The notes below the pieces were generated by a model. That model was not told the DNA's origin. It searched no databases and saw only the letters and a list, made by a program, of their open reading frames with translations. A program made the translations under genes and the position numbers. 64,000 nucleotides of DNA from Limnoperna fortunei (lineage: Eukaryota > Mollusca > Bivalvia > Mytilida > Modiolidae), in NCBI GenBank assembly GCA_944474755.1, contig OX104117.1, positions 80,762,926 to 80,826,925 on the forward strand. The letters are read 5' to 3'. Below, one piece after another: positions 13,740-25,384 of this stretch; position 1 is the stretch's first letter, and every line of letters starts with the position of its first letter.

Positions 13740-14200
13740 AGACCTGCACTTTAAAGCCTGTTAAAAACACTTTGAAGTCTATCAACATGTTCATCAAAGG
13801 TTTGACAAAATACAATAATATCATCTAGGTAAACAAGGTATATCTCCCATTGGAGGCCAGCTAAAACATTTTCCATTAATCTTTTAAAGATAGCACCAGC
13901 ATTTGAAAGTTCAAAAGGCATACTTTTTAAATTCAAATAATCCTTTGGCATGTGCCTCATCTAAGTTCATGCCACTAATCAGGTAAATGGTACTAAACCA
14001 ATTATTTCCCTTTAGAGCATAAAGGGAATCATCAATTCTAGGTGATGGATATGAGTCTTTGACAGTTAAGGCATTGATTTTCCTAAAGTCCACACATAGT
14101 CGTAATGAAGAGTCTGCTTTAAGGAGCACAACCAGAGGACTATTTCAGGGTGACTGTTTAATTATGCCATGGTCTATCATTTTCTGTAACTGGTTTTCAA
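13740..14200 (-). pseudogene. Ty3/Gypsy pol relict (reverse transcriptase)
   Basis: The minus strand reads a Gypsy RT in overlapping frames. The first part (14129 downward) has SLRLCVDFRKINALTVKDSY. The second (13960 downward) has MPFELSNAGAIFKRLMENVL and the catalytic YLDDIIVF. A frameshift separates the halves near 13911-13960 and a stop precedes the first segment. Protease, RNase H and integrase are not recognisable. Only about 300 bp separate RT from the presumed primer-binding site, so gag was deleted. Confidence 0.8.
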
Positions 14201-14511
14201 CTTCTTTCCTTTGAGACACAGAAAGTCACCTTTTTGTATTCAGTGACATTGTTTGTTCCATTAACTTGTCTGTGCACCTCTGAAAGGGAAATATTTCTGC
14301 TGAAATATCTCTTTCTTATGAAGTTGAGGATGCCGTACTGGAATTGTCTGATTCACCCCTATTTTGGCTGCTCATTTTGCGCTGGATATGTTTTTTACTC
14401 AGAAATATAATACAGACAATTTAGTTTCATTTGATTTTCTAACAAATTTAAATTGTCCCTAACAGTCAATATATTTGTACACCAATCTCAATTGAAAGCT
14501 GGGATTTTTGG

Positions 14512-14531
14512 CTCCCACCGCTGCCACCAAA
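14512..14531 (-). other. Probable primer-binding site of the Gypsy relict
   Basis: On the minus strand, immediately after the presumed LTR end, the sequence reads TTTGGTGGCAGCGGTGGGAG. The TGGTGGCAG start is shared with the young Gypsy element at 40039, which suggests a similar tRNA primer. The tRNA was not assigned. Confidence 0.5.
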
Positions 14532-15199
14532 TGTTACCCTTCGGGTGAAAGTGAATGTAACGGGTTGGTTAAATAAATGGTAGAACACGCTGGTAGCATG
14601 TGTGGTACGAGCGGTCTATACTATGGACTACTGGTTCGTAATCTTATTGGAATCATATGAAAACATGTGTACCAAAGATAACAAAGCCTCATATCTCAAA
14701 TGTAACAAATTATTATTTTTTTTCAGTATAGTAAGAATTATAATGAAATCCCCCGGCCGCCAGAGCGTGAAAACTTACCAGGGACCCTCTCCCCTACGGA
14801 CAAGTATGGGCGTGGATAATATGCTAATGTTGTAGTAAAACGTGGTAAAATGTCAGGTCAGGTCAACAACAGGTAAACAATATAAAAGTGGAACGTACTC
14901 AAGTAAACCTGGTAGCGGTTTTGCTAGGATTGTGGGTGGAACGCTCTGGTTTGTAAATCAGGCTTAAAATAAATCAAATCCCATTGGTGAGCCACAATTT
15001 TATCGACAGACGATGGTACGAGCTTTGATTGGTTCTGCCCACAAGTTCAGGGGTCACAATAATCAATATGCGGAACACATGCGCTGTTGACGTAAACATC
15101 TGGTCATGGCGGAATTAATGAAATGGGAAACACATGATAGGGAAGAAAGGGGATTTGGGCTGATCTGCCTATCCTTAGCACAAAATGGACCCAGTTACA
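14532..15199 (-). repeat. Putative LTR of the Gypsy relict
   Basis: On the + strand this segment opens TGTTACCC and closes CAGTTACA, giving TG..CA ends with short inverted repeats. It abuts the primer-binding-like sequence on its left. No partner LTR is visible, so the outer boundary is inferred. Confidence 0.42.
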
Positions 15200-15349
15200 A
15201 TATATCTTTCCTATGATAATGCAATCTAAAGGTAAGACTGTGAGACAAGCGAGATATTAAAGGAACTAAAGGTGGGAATGAATGGAGGGACCCCCCTTTG
15301 GTCAAACATATAGAGACGAACTTCATCCTAGCGATTCCCATAAAATATA

Positions 15350-16968
15350 CACTTGGCCATAAGTTAGGGACCACTAGTATTTTAGCAGAGGTGATTTTCT
15401 AAAACCAATATTTTTATCAATATATAACCATCAATTGTTCATTTCACGTTTCGTTTAAAATGGTCGACTATTTTTTAAAAAGTTTATGATTTTACTGTTC
15501 AAAATGTATAGAAAAGACCAACAATATGTCGTTTGTAAAAATATGCCATAAAACTGCAAAATCGTAACTCAAAAAATGTTTCAGTTTAAACCGCTGGTAA
15601 TGTTACATACAAAGAGATGGCAGGTTGAGTATTATTAAGATGTAAAAAGAAATCATTTTTAAACATTTATTCACAAGAAAAGAGTCAGTATCGTGTGTAT
15701 CCACCACGCTTCCGGTGCAATTCTTGAACACTTCGTCTCATGCTCTGGACAAGTCTCTGAAGTCTACGTTGAGGGAATTGCCGCCACTCCTGAATTAAAG
15801 TATATCATACAATTCCTGAATGTTCTGACGTGGAGGGTCATTCACTTTCCAGACGAGATAATCACAAACATGCTCTATCGGATTCATATCCGGAGACATG
15901 GCAGACCATGGTAATGTCTCAATTGCCTCATTTGCAAGATAATCTTTGACGATGCGTGCTGTATTATGTCTTGGTTTATCGTCTATGAACACGGGTCTGT
16001 TTCCAAGTGGATGCGCATCAAAATGGGCACAATACGGGGGTCCAGAATGTGATCTCTATATTTTAAAGTAGTAAGTGTGTCATCTAATGGATACAAGTCT
16101 AACTTACAGTCATATGAGAAGCAGCCCTTAACTTTCATTCCGCCACCACCAAAAGCTGTAGTTCCCAGAACATGTGCAGGATCAAAAGCTGTGTTGCGTT
16201 GACGCCATACCCACATCCTACCATATCAACTGGTTTCATAAGAAAACGACCTTCGCCGGACCAATGAATTCTTTTCCAATATTCCACCCGACATGGTAAC
16301 GCGCCCGCTGCAGCCGGGCATCCTTATGTCTTTGTGTAAGTGCTGGTCGCTATATTGGTCTCCGTGCTCGAAGTCTTCCACAGTTTAGCCTTCTGTTTAC
16401 TGTCAGTCTGCTGATTCTAACATGGACATTCCATCGACTACGCAACCTGTTTACAGTGGTAAAAGGTTGTTGTCCAGCAAGTCTTTGAAGTAGTCTATCT
16501 TCTCTCTCTGTTGTCTTCTTCCGTCGCCCTGATCTTGGCCTTTCCCCAACAATACCAGTTTCATTATATCGTCTCATAGGCCTGATGACAGAAAGGATAT
16601 AACATTGAACCTATCTGAAACCAGCCGCTGTCATTCCAGCCCTTATCATACCAGCTGCTTGCCATCTCTCTGCATCTGCTAGTTTTCGACGTTCCATGTT
16701 GAAATGATTTCAAAACAGGATAAATTTCACCTGTTACGCTCGTGCACATAAAATAAAAAAGGCGCCAAACTTGGGTTTTCAAAAGCTGAGGGTCGTGTTT
16801 TTTTAAATCTCTATTCTTATTGTGTCGTGAATCGAGTGATTTATAAATTATAACAATAGATGCTACAAACCTAGCTTTTGTTGATAACATATGTACAAAG
16901 AACCAGAAACAATTTTTGTTTAATTGATTTGAAGCAAAACCTGGTGGTCCCTAACTTTTGTCCAAGTG
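15350..16968 (-). mobile_element. Tc1-like DNA transposon, complete but dead
   Basis: A 1619-bp element with TA target duplications at 15348-15349 and 16969-16970. Left terminus CACTTGGCCATAAGTTAGGG and right terminus (reverse complement) CACTTGGACAAAAGTTAGGG form TIRs of about 26 bp with a few mismatches. Size, TA target and gene content fit the Tc1/mariner superfamily. The transposase inside is broken. Confidence 0.9.
15685..16697 (-). pseudogene. Tc1-type transposase pseudogene
   Basis: ATG at 16697 on the minus strand and a natural-looking end RKRGGYTRY-stop at 15685. The N-terminal helix-turn-helix part contains ETGIVGERPRSGRRKKTTER. The catalytic part has FIDDKPRHNTARIVKDYL and SPDMNPIEHVCDYL, the D..D-E type signature region. 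An in-frame stop about 28 codons in, a second stop at 16350 and at least two frameshifts between 16350 and 15795 inactivate it. It would catalyse cut-and-paste transposition at TA if intact. Confidence 0.88.
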
Positions 16969-16999
16969 TATATAATAACAAAGTTTACAATATAAAGTA

Positions 17000-17690
17000 T
17001 CACGAACGTGCTATCTGAAATAGCAACAATAATATATATTGTTCATCAGCACAGCAACCGCATGTAGATTAATTGTCACTTGGCACCGGCTCACGATGGC
17101 ACGATCAAAATAGAAATGAAAACGAAAATAAAATGTTCGAAGGTGACTAGACTAAAATACATTTACATAATACAATTCCTAGACACTTAGCACCTAACTG
17201 TAACAATACGAATCTTTAAAACATCTTAATCATGATAAAATCTTTTGGAATTTCGGTGATAAAAGTTGTAAACATCTTAATCAATTTGAATTTTATTGTT
17301 TCGGTTTGAGCGCCGCTGATACGTCTTGCGTACATTTTATTAAATTATCTTAACCGTGGTATCTTTGATGACATTTTATTTAAAATGTATACGAAACAAA
17401 CCATGCATACGACAAACAAACTACAATTTATCATATATTTCATTTACAAGTTTTATTCTATCAGAAGGTCTTTCCCGTATTAGGACAATGCGGTACTCAT
17501 AAATATTACAAATCAATGTGTATATATTACATTATCTATGTGTAATGTTGTCCATGTAATGGTGTTGACTTCATAAGTTTAATCAATATGTCTTAGTTTA
17601 TTACAATAAAGTACGTTTAAAGTAATATATCACGAGTCAGAACTAATGAGGCGAACACGTTGCATGCTGTAAAAACAATAGTAGTATCTA
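17000..17690. other. Intergenic, with a diverged dispersed repeat
   Basis: 17300-17385 is a diverged copy of the GTATCTTTGATGAC repeat also seen at 18318-18415. Otherwise AT-rich, nothing seen. Confidence 0.45.
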
Positions 17691-17943
17691 GGGTGCAGGT
17701 CAAAACGCCCCATTGTCAAAACGCCACCAACCAAAACGCCCCCATTTTCCAAAACGCCCCCACCAAAACGCCCCCCGTTTTCCGCTAAGACAAATTCGAG
17801 TCGAAAATCAATTGATATGTGAATTAGTCACACTAACGTACGCCACGTGTCATCTACATGTTAAATATTACAAGGGGAAAGATACAAAGCATAAGAACAT
17901 TCGTGACCATAATTTTTATTGGAATAAATTTAAAATTAAGCAT

Positions 17944-18234
17944 ATTCGATTTAGGTATTAGTGTTTCGGCCTGTCGGAATGCAGTTTTAACTGGTACCAA
18001 GATACTATTTGTATGTGTTAGATGCAAGCCAGTTGGTGAAAGCACAAGACCTTCTTTGGAGCTAGCTATAGGTGCATTCCATATATCCCTCAACCAAGAC
18101 ACTACACGTACAACAGACTCGCACAGCAACCCTGATCACAGCCAGCGTCAGTCTCATACTAGCATAAACCTTGAGAGCTATACAGAAGAGACGTCCTTTA
18201 ACATTAGTGCTTCGTTTGAAGTTCAACTAGAACA
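17944..18234 (+). pseudogene. Possible upstream exon of the FLYWCH/MULE gene
   Basis: An open frame ends ..SASFEVQLE at a GTAAGT donor (18235) and can join an acceptor at 18598 (TTTTAG) leading into an acidic segment with LADDTVPNLEPEDD. That frame stops just before the FLYWCH segment, one base out of phase. No domain recognised. Confidence 0.4.
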
Positions 18235-18317
18235 GTAAGTATCATTTTATATACATATAAGGGTAAAAACAAACATATCCGATATGATATTAGTGAACTA
18301 TAAATAAATATTTTTGG

Positions 18318-18415
18318 GTTCGAGGGTCACTGACGAGTCTTGATTAGACGAAACGCGCGTCTGGCGTAGTAAATTCTATTAACCTTGGTATCTTTGATGA
18401 CAAACTTTTATTAAA
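18318..18415 (+). repeat. Dispersed repeat with GACGAAACGCGCGTCT core
   Basis: Contains GGGTCACTGACGAGTCTTGA, GACGAAACGCGCGTCTGGCG and CCTTGGTATCTTTGATGAC. A diverged copy lies at 17300-17385. I recall this motif as frequent in mussel transcripts; probably a SINE or LINE 3' part. Confidence 0.55.
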
Positions 18416-18599
18416 AGATAATCATCACCAACAAATTGTAATTTAAATAAAGCATGCAAACATACATATATACATATATATATGGTGTTTCCAGATTCTT
18501 TTGTGATATACTTTGTATTGTGATACGTTAAATGTATATACAATTGCTAGATTACAAATAAAATGTGTTTAAACTGAATTTAAATGTTCTGTTTTAGAT

Positions 18600-20146
18600 C
18601 ATTAGCTGATGACACTGTACCAAACCTGGAACCGGAAGATGACCTCCTTGCGTTCACATAGTAGAGACTGGTACCCAGAAGGGAAAAAGAAAACTCGTTG
18701 ACAGTCATGGGTTTACATACAATGTAAAGGTATATATAACAAAATATAAAAAAAACGATTGAAAAAATATTATTGATTGACATCCTAAAAGGAATTTGAT
18801 TTCAGCGCTATGAAAATTATACTTATAATTATAATAGGACATCCTTCCCCCAATACTAAAACGTGATGGCCTACAATAATATGAGAATATATACAGATAA
18901 AAAAGCAAGTAAAACAAAAAAGAAAAATTCAGGTCTACATTATGTTTTCACAATCTATGTTCTTGTCTTTCAGCGTAAACGCAAATCCACTACTGATTGG
19001 CAGTGTACAGCACGCAACAAGACAATCAACTGTACAGCAACAGTCAAGCAGAATGGTGACAACTTCACAGTTGGTAGGAACCATTCTCATGCAGCTAATC
19101 CTGGCACAATAGTAGCGGTTCAGATTAAAGCACAGGTACCTTTTACACTATGTTAAGTGTGTTTTTACAATAAAAAGTTGACGTGTCGATAAAACCTCAG
19201 TTAGTAATCCTTTTGAAGTGAATACATTATATTGGGTGATTATTAAAACTATCAATACTAAAACGTTATCGATATTTTTACATTAACACAATTAAAAGAT
19301 CTTGATTTGTATTGCATTGCAATCAAACTTGTAGTTCTTTCGTCTTCTCCAGGTCCTCGATGCTTTGCTTGTTCGAATGCCACATGGTACAGCCGTCCAG
19401 ACAGCCGTGGCTGACTTTGAAAAGGGTATCTGGGCAGCGTTGAAGATTGTTCTGCCAGATGTAGTCATCCGAGGATGTTTCCATTTTACACAAGCCATAT
19501 GGAGACGGATACAGAAATATGGATTATCTCTAAGTTTCATTTATTCACATAAATGTTATGCAATCAAGTCCATGCTTAGCATGACCGCAAGAGTATAATA
19601 CATTTATAATTTATAAAATTATGTATAATCTGAGCAAAATAGACACACTTTTTCTGTTGTGGACTTTAATTCATTTACGCGCCATCCATCAAAAGATATA
19701 TGAAAGATAAAAATGCTCAATCTACGATAGCTAGTATGAAACTTAATTGCTGAAAGGAACCACTGAAAGTGGCGTTAAACATCAAACAAACAAACAAACA
19801 AACAATATAATGCATTATATTAAAAATGCATTAGTAATCCTTTTATTATTTGACTTATAAAACACATTTTTTTAATACCACTACTTTCACAAGGATCCTG
19901 TGTTCAAGGTTTGCTGTAAACTCATGTCTCTGTCTTACTTGCCAGGAGAACATATACTGCCAGCAGTCATCCAACTGAGTGAGTCGGTAACAGATCCAGC
20001 CTTAAAGAAGCTAGCTGACTACATGGAAAGAACATGGATCAGAAACAGCACTTTACAAAGTATAGAACTGGACTGTGTTCGGGTATTCTATTCGAACCAA
20101 TAACGATGTCGAGGGGTGGCATCGTCGCATGAATAAGAAAACCTGA
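18600..20146 (+). pseudogene. FLYWCH zinc finger and MULE transposase pseudogene
   Basis: Exon-like blocks: about 18645-18729 (KRKLVDSHGFTYNVK, donor GTATAT), 18975-19135 (acceptor TTTCAG; DWQCTARNKTINCTATVKQ then NHSHA, the Cys/His pattern of a FLYWCH finger), 19353-19530 (QTAVADFEKGIWAALK and RGCFHFTQAIWRRIQ, the conserved MULE transposase segment) and 19894-20146 (PVFKVCCKLMSLSYLPGEH, then after a frameshift RTNNDVEGWHRRMN). A one-base shift precedes the finger, the catalytic domain lacks its N-terminal part, and a frameshift lies near 20070-20085. The intact relatives are Mutator-like transposases with an N-terminal DNA-binding finger. Confidence 0.8.
19745..19803 (+). repeat. SINE 3' tail fragment with (CAAA)n
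   Basis: GCTGAAAGGAACCACTGAAAGTGGCGTTAAAC followed by an (ACAA)n run equals the 3' end of the SINE family. A similar tail scrap lies at 23060-23125. Confidence 0.6.
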
Positions 20147-20374
20147 GACCAGAAGCCACAGTTTTATGAACTGATTCCGTTATTTCCCAAGAGGCAGCCG
20201 TCATCCCTCTGCAGAGAAAGCTGGCTTCGGAAGATAAGCTGACACGATACAGCCTTCAGCTGTAAGAACTCCGCAGTCAGAAATATTTTCTTTGTGGGAA
20301 ATGTACAGAACTCACCAACTGTCCAAATGTAAGGATAAATTCCCCTGCAGACAATTAAAACATTTCGTTGTTTC

Positions 20375-20930
20375 ATATTGATGTATATATTTGTATTCTG
20401 CTATGAGTAAATATTTTCTTACGGTCTTTTCTTACTATCATGAATGTATATATTTTGTATTCTGCTATAAGTGAATGTTTTCCTACTATTAATGTATATA
20501 TTTGTATTCTGCTATATGTAAATATTTTCTTACTATCATGAATGTATATATTTTGTATTCTGCTATATGTGACTGTTTTCCTACTATGTATGTATATATT
20601 TGTATTCTGCTATATGTAAATATTTTCTTACTATCATGTATGTATATATTTTGTATTATGCTATCTCTTAATATTCTCTTACTGTCATAAATGTATATAT
20701 TTTGTATTATGCTATCTCTTAATATTCTCTTACTGTCATAAATGTATATATTTTGTATTATGCTATCTCTTAATATTCTCTTACTGTCATAAATGTATAT
20801 ATTTTGTATTATGCTATCTCTTAATATTCTCTTACTGTCATAAATGTATATATTTTGTATTATGCTATCTCTTAATATTCTCTTACTGTCATAAATGTAT
20901 ACATTTTGTATGCTATACATGTATATTCTC
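20375..20930. repeat. 51-bp minisatellite
   Basis: About ten units. The last five (from about 20640) are nearly identical 51-bp copies containing TATGCTATCTCTTAATATTC; the earlier ones are diverged 50-61-bp versions with CTGCTATATGTAAATATTTTC. The unit is a multiple of three, so the minus strand shows a long spurious ORF with a 17-residue repeat. Confidence 0.9.
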
Positions 20931-21559
20931 CTTCTGACTATTAACACATTCGGTAATGCTTGCACATAATAATTTGAACTGTACATTCTTTGTAAGTTTA
21001 TATTCTTATCGTCAATAAAATTATTCAATTTAACTTATTGTTTTTCGTTTATAATTTGCATTTTTTTTAATTTGGAGCGGTTTTTTTTTTGGGGGGGGGG
21101 GGGCGTGTGGGAGCGTTTTAGAAAAATGGGGCGTTTTGATAGAGGGCGTTTTGTATCTACAGTCAGTGCGAAAAGCAAATTTATATTCCGTGGATTTTAT
21201 GAACTGATATCGGTTTAGCTGACCAGATGAATACTTCCCAAAGTGTGAGAGAAAAAACCGTATTTGTTCCCTTTTTCTAGTCTTCGCCTGGGAACAGTCA
21301 CCGTAATGTAATTAGTTGTCTGAATTTTACATAAAACATGAACAGAGGTATAACTGACAAATAATCAAACTGAGACGAGATTTCATATACCTTGAGTGTT
21401 TTCTTTCGTGAAGTTGTTTGTTTTCGTCACTGTCATGATCTTGTTTGTTTTTCATTTCCTCTCTTTTTATCAATAGCCACCTTAGCTTTACAGGATTTCC
21501 ATTATTGAACCAATAACAAAATCTTCAGTTTTAATACATTGTAATACATTGTATGATTG

Positions 21560-21685
21560 TTGTTTGTTTAAATGGTGTTTAGCGCCAATGTTAGCAAATG
21601 TATAGCTTTATCGTGCACATGGGAATCAGTAGTACCCGAACAAACTCCACCCCTGGGCAGGAAACCAGACATTCCTACACTCGAT
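21560..21685 (-). repeat. Truncated SINE copy
   Basis: TTGTTTAAATGGTGTTTAGCGCC at the left is the reverse of the SINE tail. The following segment matches the antisense SINE body only weakly before the 36-bp array begins. Confidence 0.45.
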
Positions 21686-22453
21686 GTCCATTGATTTTGG
21701 TCTGTTTGTCCTAGCCACTATGACCATTGATTTTGGTCCGTATGTCCTAGCCACTATGACCATTTATTTTGGTCTGTTTGTCCTAGCCACTATGACCATT
21801 GATTTTGGTCCGTCTGTCCTAGCCACTATGACCATTGATTTTGGTCCTTTTGTCTTAGCCATTGCACTATGACCATTGATTTTGGTCCGTTTGTCCTAGC
21901 CACTATGACCATTGATTTTGGTCCGTGTCCTAACCACTATGACCATTGATTTTGGTCCGTATGTCCTAGCCACTATGACCATTGATTTGGGTCCGTATGT
22001 CCTAGCCACTATGACCATTGATTTTGGTCCGTATGTCCTAGCCACTATGACCATTGATTTTGGTCCGTATGTCCTAGCCACTATGACCATTGATTTGGGT
22101 CCGTATGTCCTAGCCACTATGACCATTGATTTTGGTCCGTATGTCCTAGCCACTATGACCATTGATTTTGGTCCGTATGTCCTAGCCACTATGACCATTG
22201 ATTTGGTCCAGATGTTCTAGCCACTATGACCATTGATTTGGGTCCGTATGTCCTAGCCACTATGACCATTGATTTTGGTCCGTATGTCCTACCCACTATG
22301 ACCATTGATTTGGGTCCGTTTGTCCTAGCCACTATGACCATTGATTTGGGTCCGTTTGTCCTACCCACTATGACCATTGATTTGGGTCCGTATGTCCTAG
22401 CCACTATGACCATTGATTTGGGTCCGTATGTCCTAGCCACTATGACCATTGAT
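21684..22453. repeat. 36-bp minisatellite array
   Basis: About 21 units with core CTATGACCATTGATTTTGG and variable TCCGTATGTCCTAGCC. Units differ at TTTTGG/TTGGG, TATG/TTTG and TAGCC/TACCC. One unit has extra bases (21855-21870) and two are shortened (21921-21936, 22200-22220). The unit is a multiple of three, which makes repetitive ORFs on both strands; I regard these as non-coding. Confidence 0.93.
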
Positions 22454-24015
22454 GCTACCTTTAAACATTCGATATATGTTATGTACTCTTAGATTCAATC
22501 GAAGGGTTTTGGTACCTACTTGTTTTCAATTTGAACACGTCAACACTAAGCCTTCTGGTTCGAACTATAGTGCCGGGAAGGGTGTGCTTGACTCTTCTTA
22601 GAATTACAGTATGTCAACTGCTAATGTAGTCTCAATCATCAAGACGCTTTAACTGAATTTGAGCGTCTGGATTAATCATAATTGTTAAGTCCAAAACATG
22701 GCGTAGGAATATGGTTGGGTGATATTTTTATTTGCTAAAAAAATTAATTACTTCCTCTCCTTCAAAAAAGTGTATATTAAAATGGTACAATTTTCACAAG
22801 TTATAATTAATTAATTAATGTAAGGCACAATCGAGAGGAAAGTACACTTTGACGTCACTTTATAAGTGTTAACAACTTTCCTGTTCCTGGTTTTCCTTAC
22901 CTAAAAGTAGGACTTTAAAAATAGAATGATTGTTTTGCCTCGAAATTAAAAATAACGTGATCCCAGACGCAACAAGTGACTGAGGCTACTGCTGAAGATT
23001 GTGTTCCGAAATTGATAACGACTGCCAGTTTTTTGTCTCCATCCCTCGCCCCCGCAGATAAAACTTGTATGCCGTGGTATATCTAAACTATTGCTGAAAG
23101 TGACGTTAAACCGTATTTAACAAAAAACAATCAATCTGACAATTAGGGATACGTTAAAGCTGAAGACGGCTTTGACATCTCATGCATTTACATAAAACGG
23201 CTTACATCTTAGAATTTTAAATAGACGAAGTTAAAACCGAAAAGTAAAATACCCTATATATACAGGACGGCTATACATGGGGACAGATCGGACCGTCGGA
23301 TGATCCTCGGCTATTTCCGTTTATCGTCCGTTTTTAACCGATAATCTACAATGTATTCATGTAACTTATCTTATAAACAAATGTTAATCTTCAGGTCTAG
23401 AAACGCTTTCACATACTGAAAGAAAAGACGGTTTAGTGTTTATAATTTCATTGGTGGAGATTGTGCTTTGAACGGATCTGTGAAACATCTTTGATTAAAA
23501 ACACTTTAATATTCAACAAACATAGGACCAACATCTGATTTTATTTTATTTTTTTCGGGGAAAGATCCCGAAGCAAGATTTTCTTCGTTAAGATAACTTA
23601 TTTTCACCACATGATGTCCAGAGGCAAAGGAAATTCATCTTCCCTAACCAAGGATTACAATCCGATCCTATTTTATTGGGATTGGATCGTACCCCTGCCA
23701 GCGAGATGTGGGAAATCTTCAATCTACTAAGCAAAGTCAACAAGAGTAAGATAAAAAAACTAAATTCTATTAAAAAAAAATCAAACACGAATCTATTTCT
23801 CGAACTATGGCACTAATATATTCAATTTGCCTCAACTCTAAGTCCATGAATTATACAACAGGTTATTCTTATTTATTACCACCCCTTCAACATATCAAAA
23901 CTACAAGTGTTGGCACAGAAAAATGTCTCGCCTGTATTCTGCATTAGTATTGAAAAGTATTACGTTATGAACAACATTTGAATAGAATTAAATTATCATC
24001 ATTTAAAATGCAGTA
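22454..24015. other. Intergenic stretch
   Basis: No gene recognised. A SINE-like tail lies at 23060-23125. The rest is AT-rich, unassigned DNA. Confidence 0.45.
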
Positions 24016-24029
24016 AATGGTTTCAGAGA

Positions 24030-24525
24030 AACTGACTTAATCCTAAAACTTTAACGTACATCTAGTTAGTGGAACGTGAAAGTGAGGATAATGTCAGGTG
24101 ACTCCTACCAGACAGTCATGTACGATTCATCGGCAACATATATACCAAATATTGTCATCCAGCAATTCATGGTTAACAGAGGAATCGCCCTACTCCAAAA
24201 ATATTAACGTAGTCACTGGAGCGTGAAATTGAGGTTAAGATTAGGTGACACCTACAAGACAGTCATGTACTATTTGTCAGCAAACTATATACTAAATATT
24301 GTTATCCTACCATTTATGGTTACGGAAGAACTGCCCTAATTCAAACACTTTAACGTAGTCACTGGACCGTGAAACTGAGGTCAAAGTCAGGTGAAACCTA
24401 TCAGACAGACATGTACTATTCATCAGCAACCAATATACCAAATTGTGTCATCCTTCCATGCATGGTTGCAGAGCGACTGGCCTAATAAAAAAATTTAACG
24501 TTGTCACTGGACCGTAAATTTGAGG
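24030..24525. repeat. Tandem repeat, about 146-bp period, 3.4 units
   Basis: TTTAACGTAGTCACTGGA-type starts occur at about 24051, 24204, 24350 and 24495. Each is followed by GTGAAA.TGAGG, then CAGACAGTCATGTACTATT, then a CATGGTT segment. Units are roughly 75-85 percent alike by eye. Confidence 0.8.
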
Positions 24526-24779
24526 ACACCTAATATTTATAAAATTGCAAATGTTAAAGTCCCTTATAAAACGTTTTTAATAAGGTTGGCAAAATGTCAC
24601 AGACGTCATTTTGCGTCAAGTATGTATTTTTAACAATGCATCTACTGCATTTCAACGGTAAATTGAATAAAGTCGTTAAATATAGCAATTAAATCTAATT
24701 TTTGAATATTTACTAGAAAACAATTATACAAGAATCCGACTTTTACATTTTTGTTAAAAATGAAGCCCAAGAAAAAAAC

Positions 24780-25073
24780 ATGGATGGTATCTTACATGAC
24801 TATTCAGAAAACTTTGGATGCAATGAAAAACAAGAAGTTCAGCAGTTATATTTCCATTCGACCGGAATGTCGATTCACGTTTCTACAATATATAAACACG
24901 CGGTACTAGAAGTTGATGGTTTGAAATTTAATACTTCCTTATATAATTACGGAGCATTGTTTATTATAAGTCCAGACAAAAACATGATCAGTTTTCACGA
25001 AAACGGCCAGTCATTTGTGAATGTTGTTTTTCTTAAGCTACGTGATGTTATTCAAACAGACACGAACATCTAA
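24780..25073 (+). CDS. Hypothetical protein, 97 codons, unrecognised
   Basis: ATG in a favourable context (AAAACATGG) opens a 97-codon frame of balanced composition that ends in VIQTDTNI. No signal peptide, membrane segment, coiled coil or known motif is visible. No splice sites or introns were identified around it and no neighbour suggests a role. The composition is more protein-like than other ORFs of this size here, but chance cannot be excluded. Confidence 0.25.
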   Translation: MDGILHDYSENFGCNEKQEVQQLYFHSTGMSIHVSTIYKHAVLEVDGLKFNTSLYNYGALFIISPDKNMISFHENGQSFVNVVFLKLRDVIQTDTNI

Positions 25074-25222
25074 TGTAACGTCATATTTTACAAAGAACAT
25101 TTGAAAAGGTGTATTCAATAATAGTGAAACTAAACAAACCTAAAAAGAAAGACAGAAGTGTATTTCTACAAATGTACGCACAGTGGGTGTGGATAACATC
25201 AGTATACATAGATGAGGCACGG

Positions 25223-25292
25223 ACCGGTGCCACTAAGTTAACTATATCGTAAATCTTCTGTTTCGTAAATGTGGGTGGGAAACCATAGAAAC
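25223..25292 (+). repeat. Left arm of a 2-kb-spaced inverted repeat
   Basis: ACCGGTGCCACTAAGTTAAC followed by TTTCGTAAATGTGGGTGGGA pairs with the reverse complement of 27142-27199, which has a 12-bp deletion. May be the TIR of an unclassified element. Confidence 0.65.
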
Positions 25293-25384
25293 ATTTTCGA
25301 CCGAGTCCAGAGTATTTTTACCGTGCTTATTTAAAATGTTAAATTATTAGTTGAGAAAATTGATTTTTTCAGTTGACAAAATGA

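Larger units (their letters stand above)
17691..21152 (+). mobile_element. MULE-type DNA transposon, decayed
   Basis: Both ends consist of clustered CAAAACGCCCC-type motifs in inverted orientation: 17701-17790 on the + strand and 21090-21152 on the minus strand. GTATCTA occurs just outside each end (17684-17690 and 21153-21159), a possible target duplication. Between them lie FLYWCH and MULE transposase exons (18600-20146). The exact left edge is uncertain because GGGTGCAGGT has no counterpart on the right. Confidence 0.62.

Noticed and set aside
20489..21028. 179-codon minus-strand ORF with 17-residue repeats
   Set aside because: Produced by the 51-bp minisatellite, a multiple of three without stops; no gene context.
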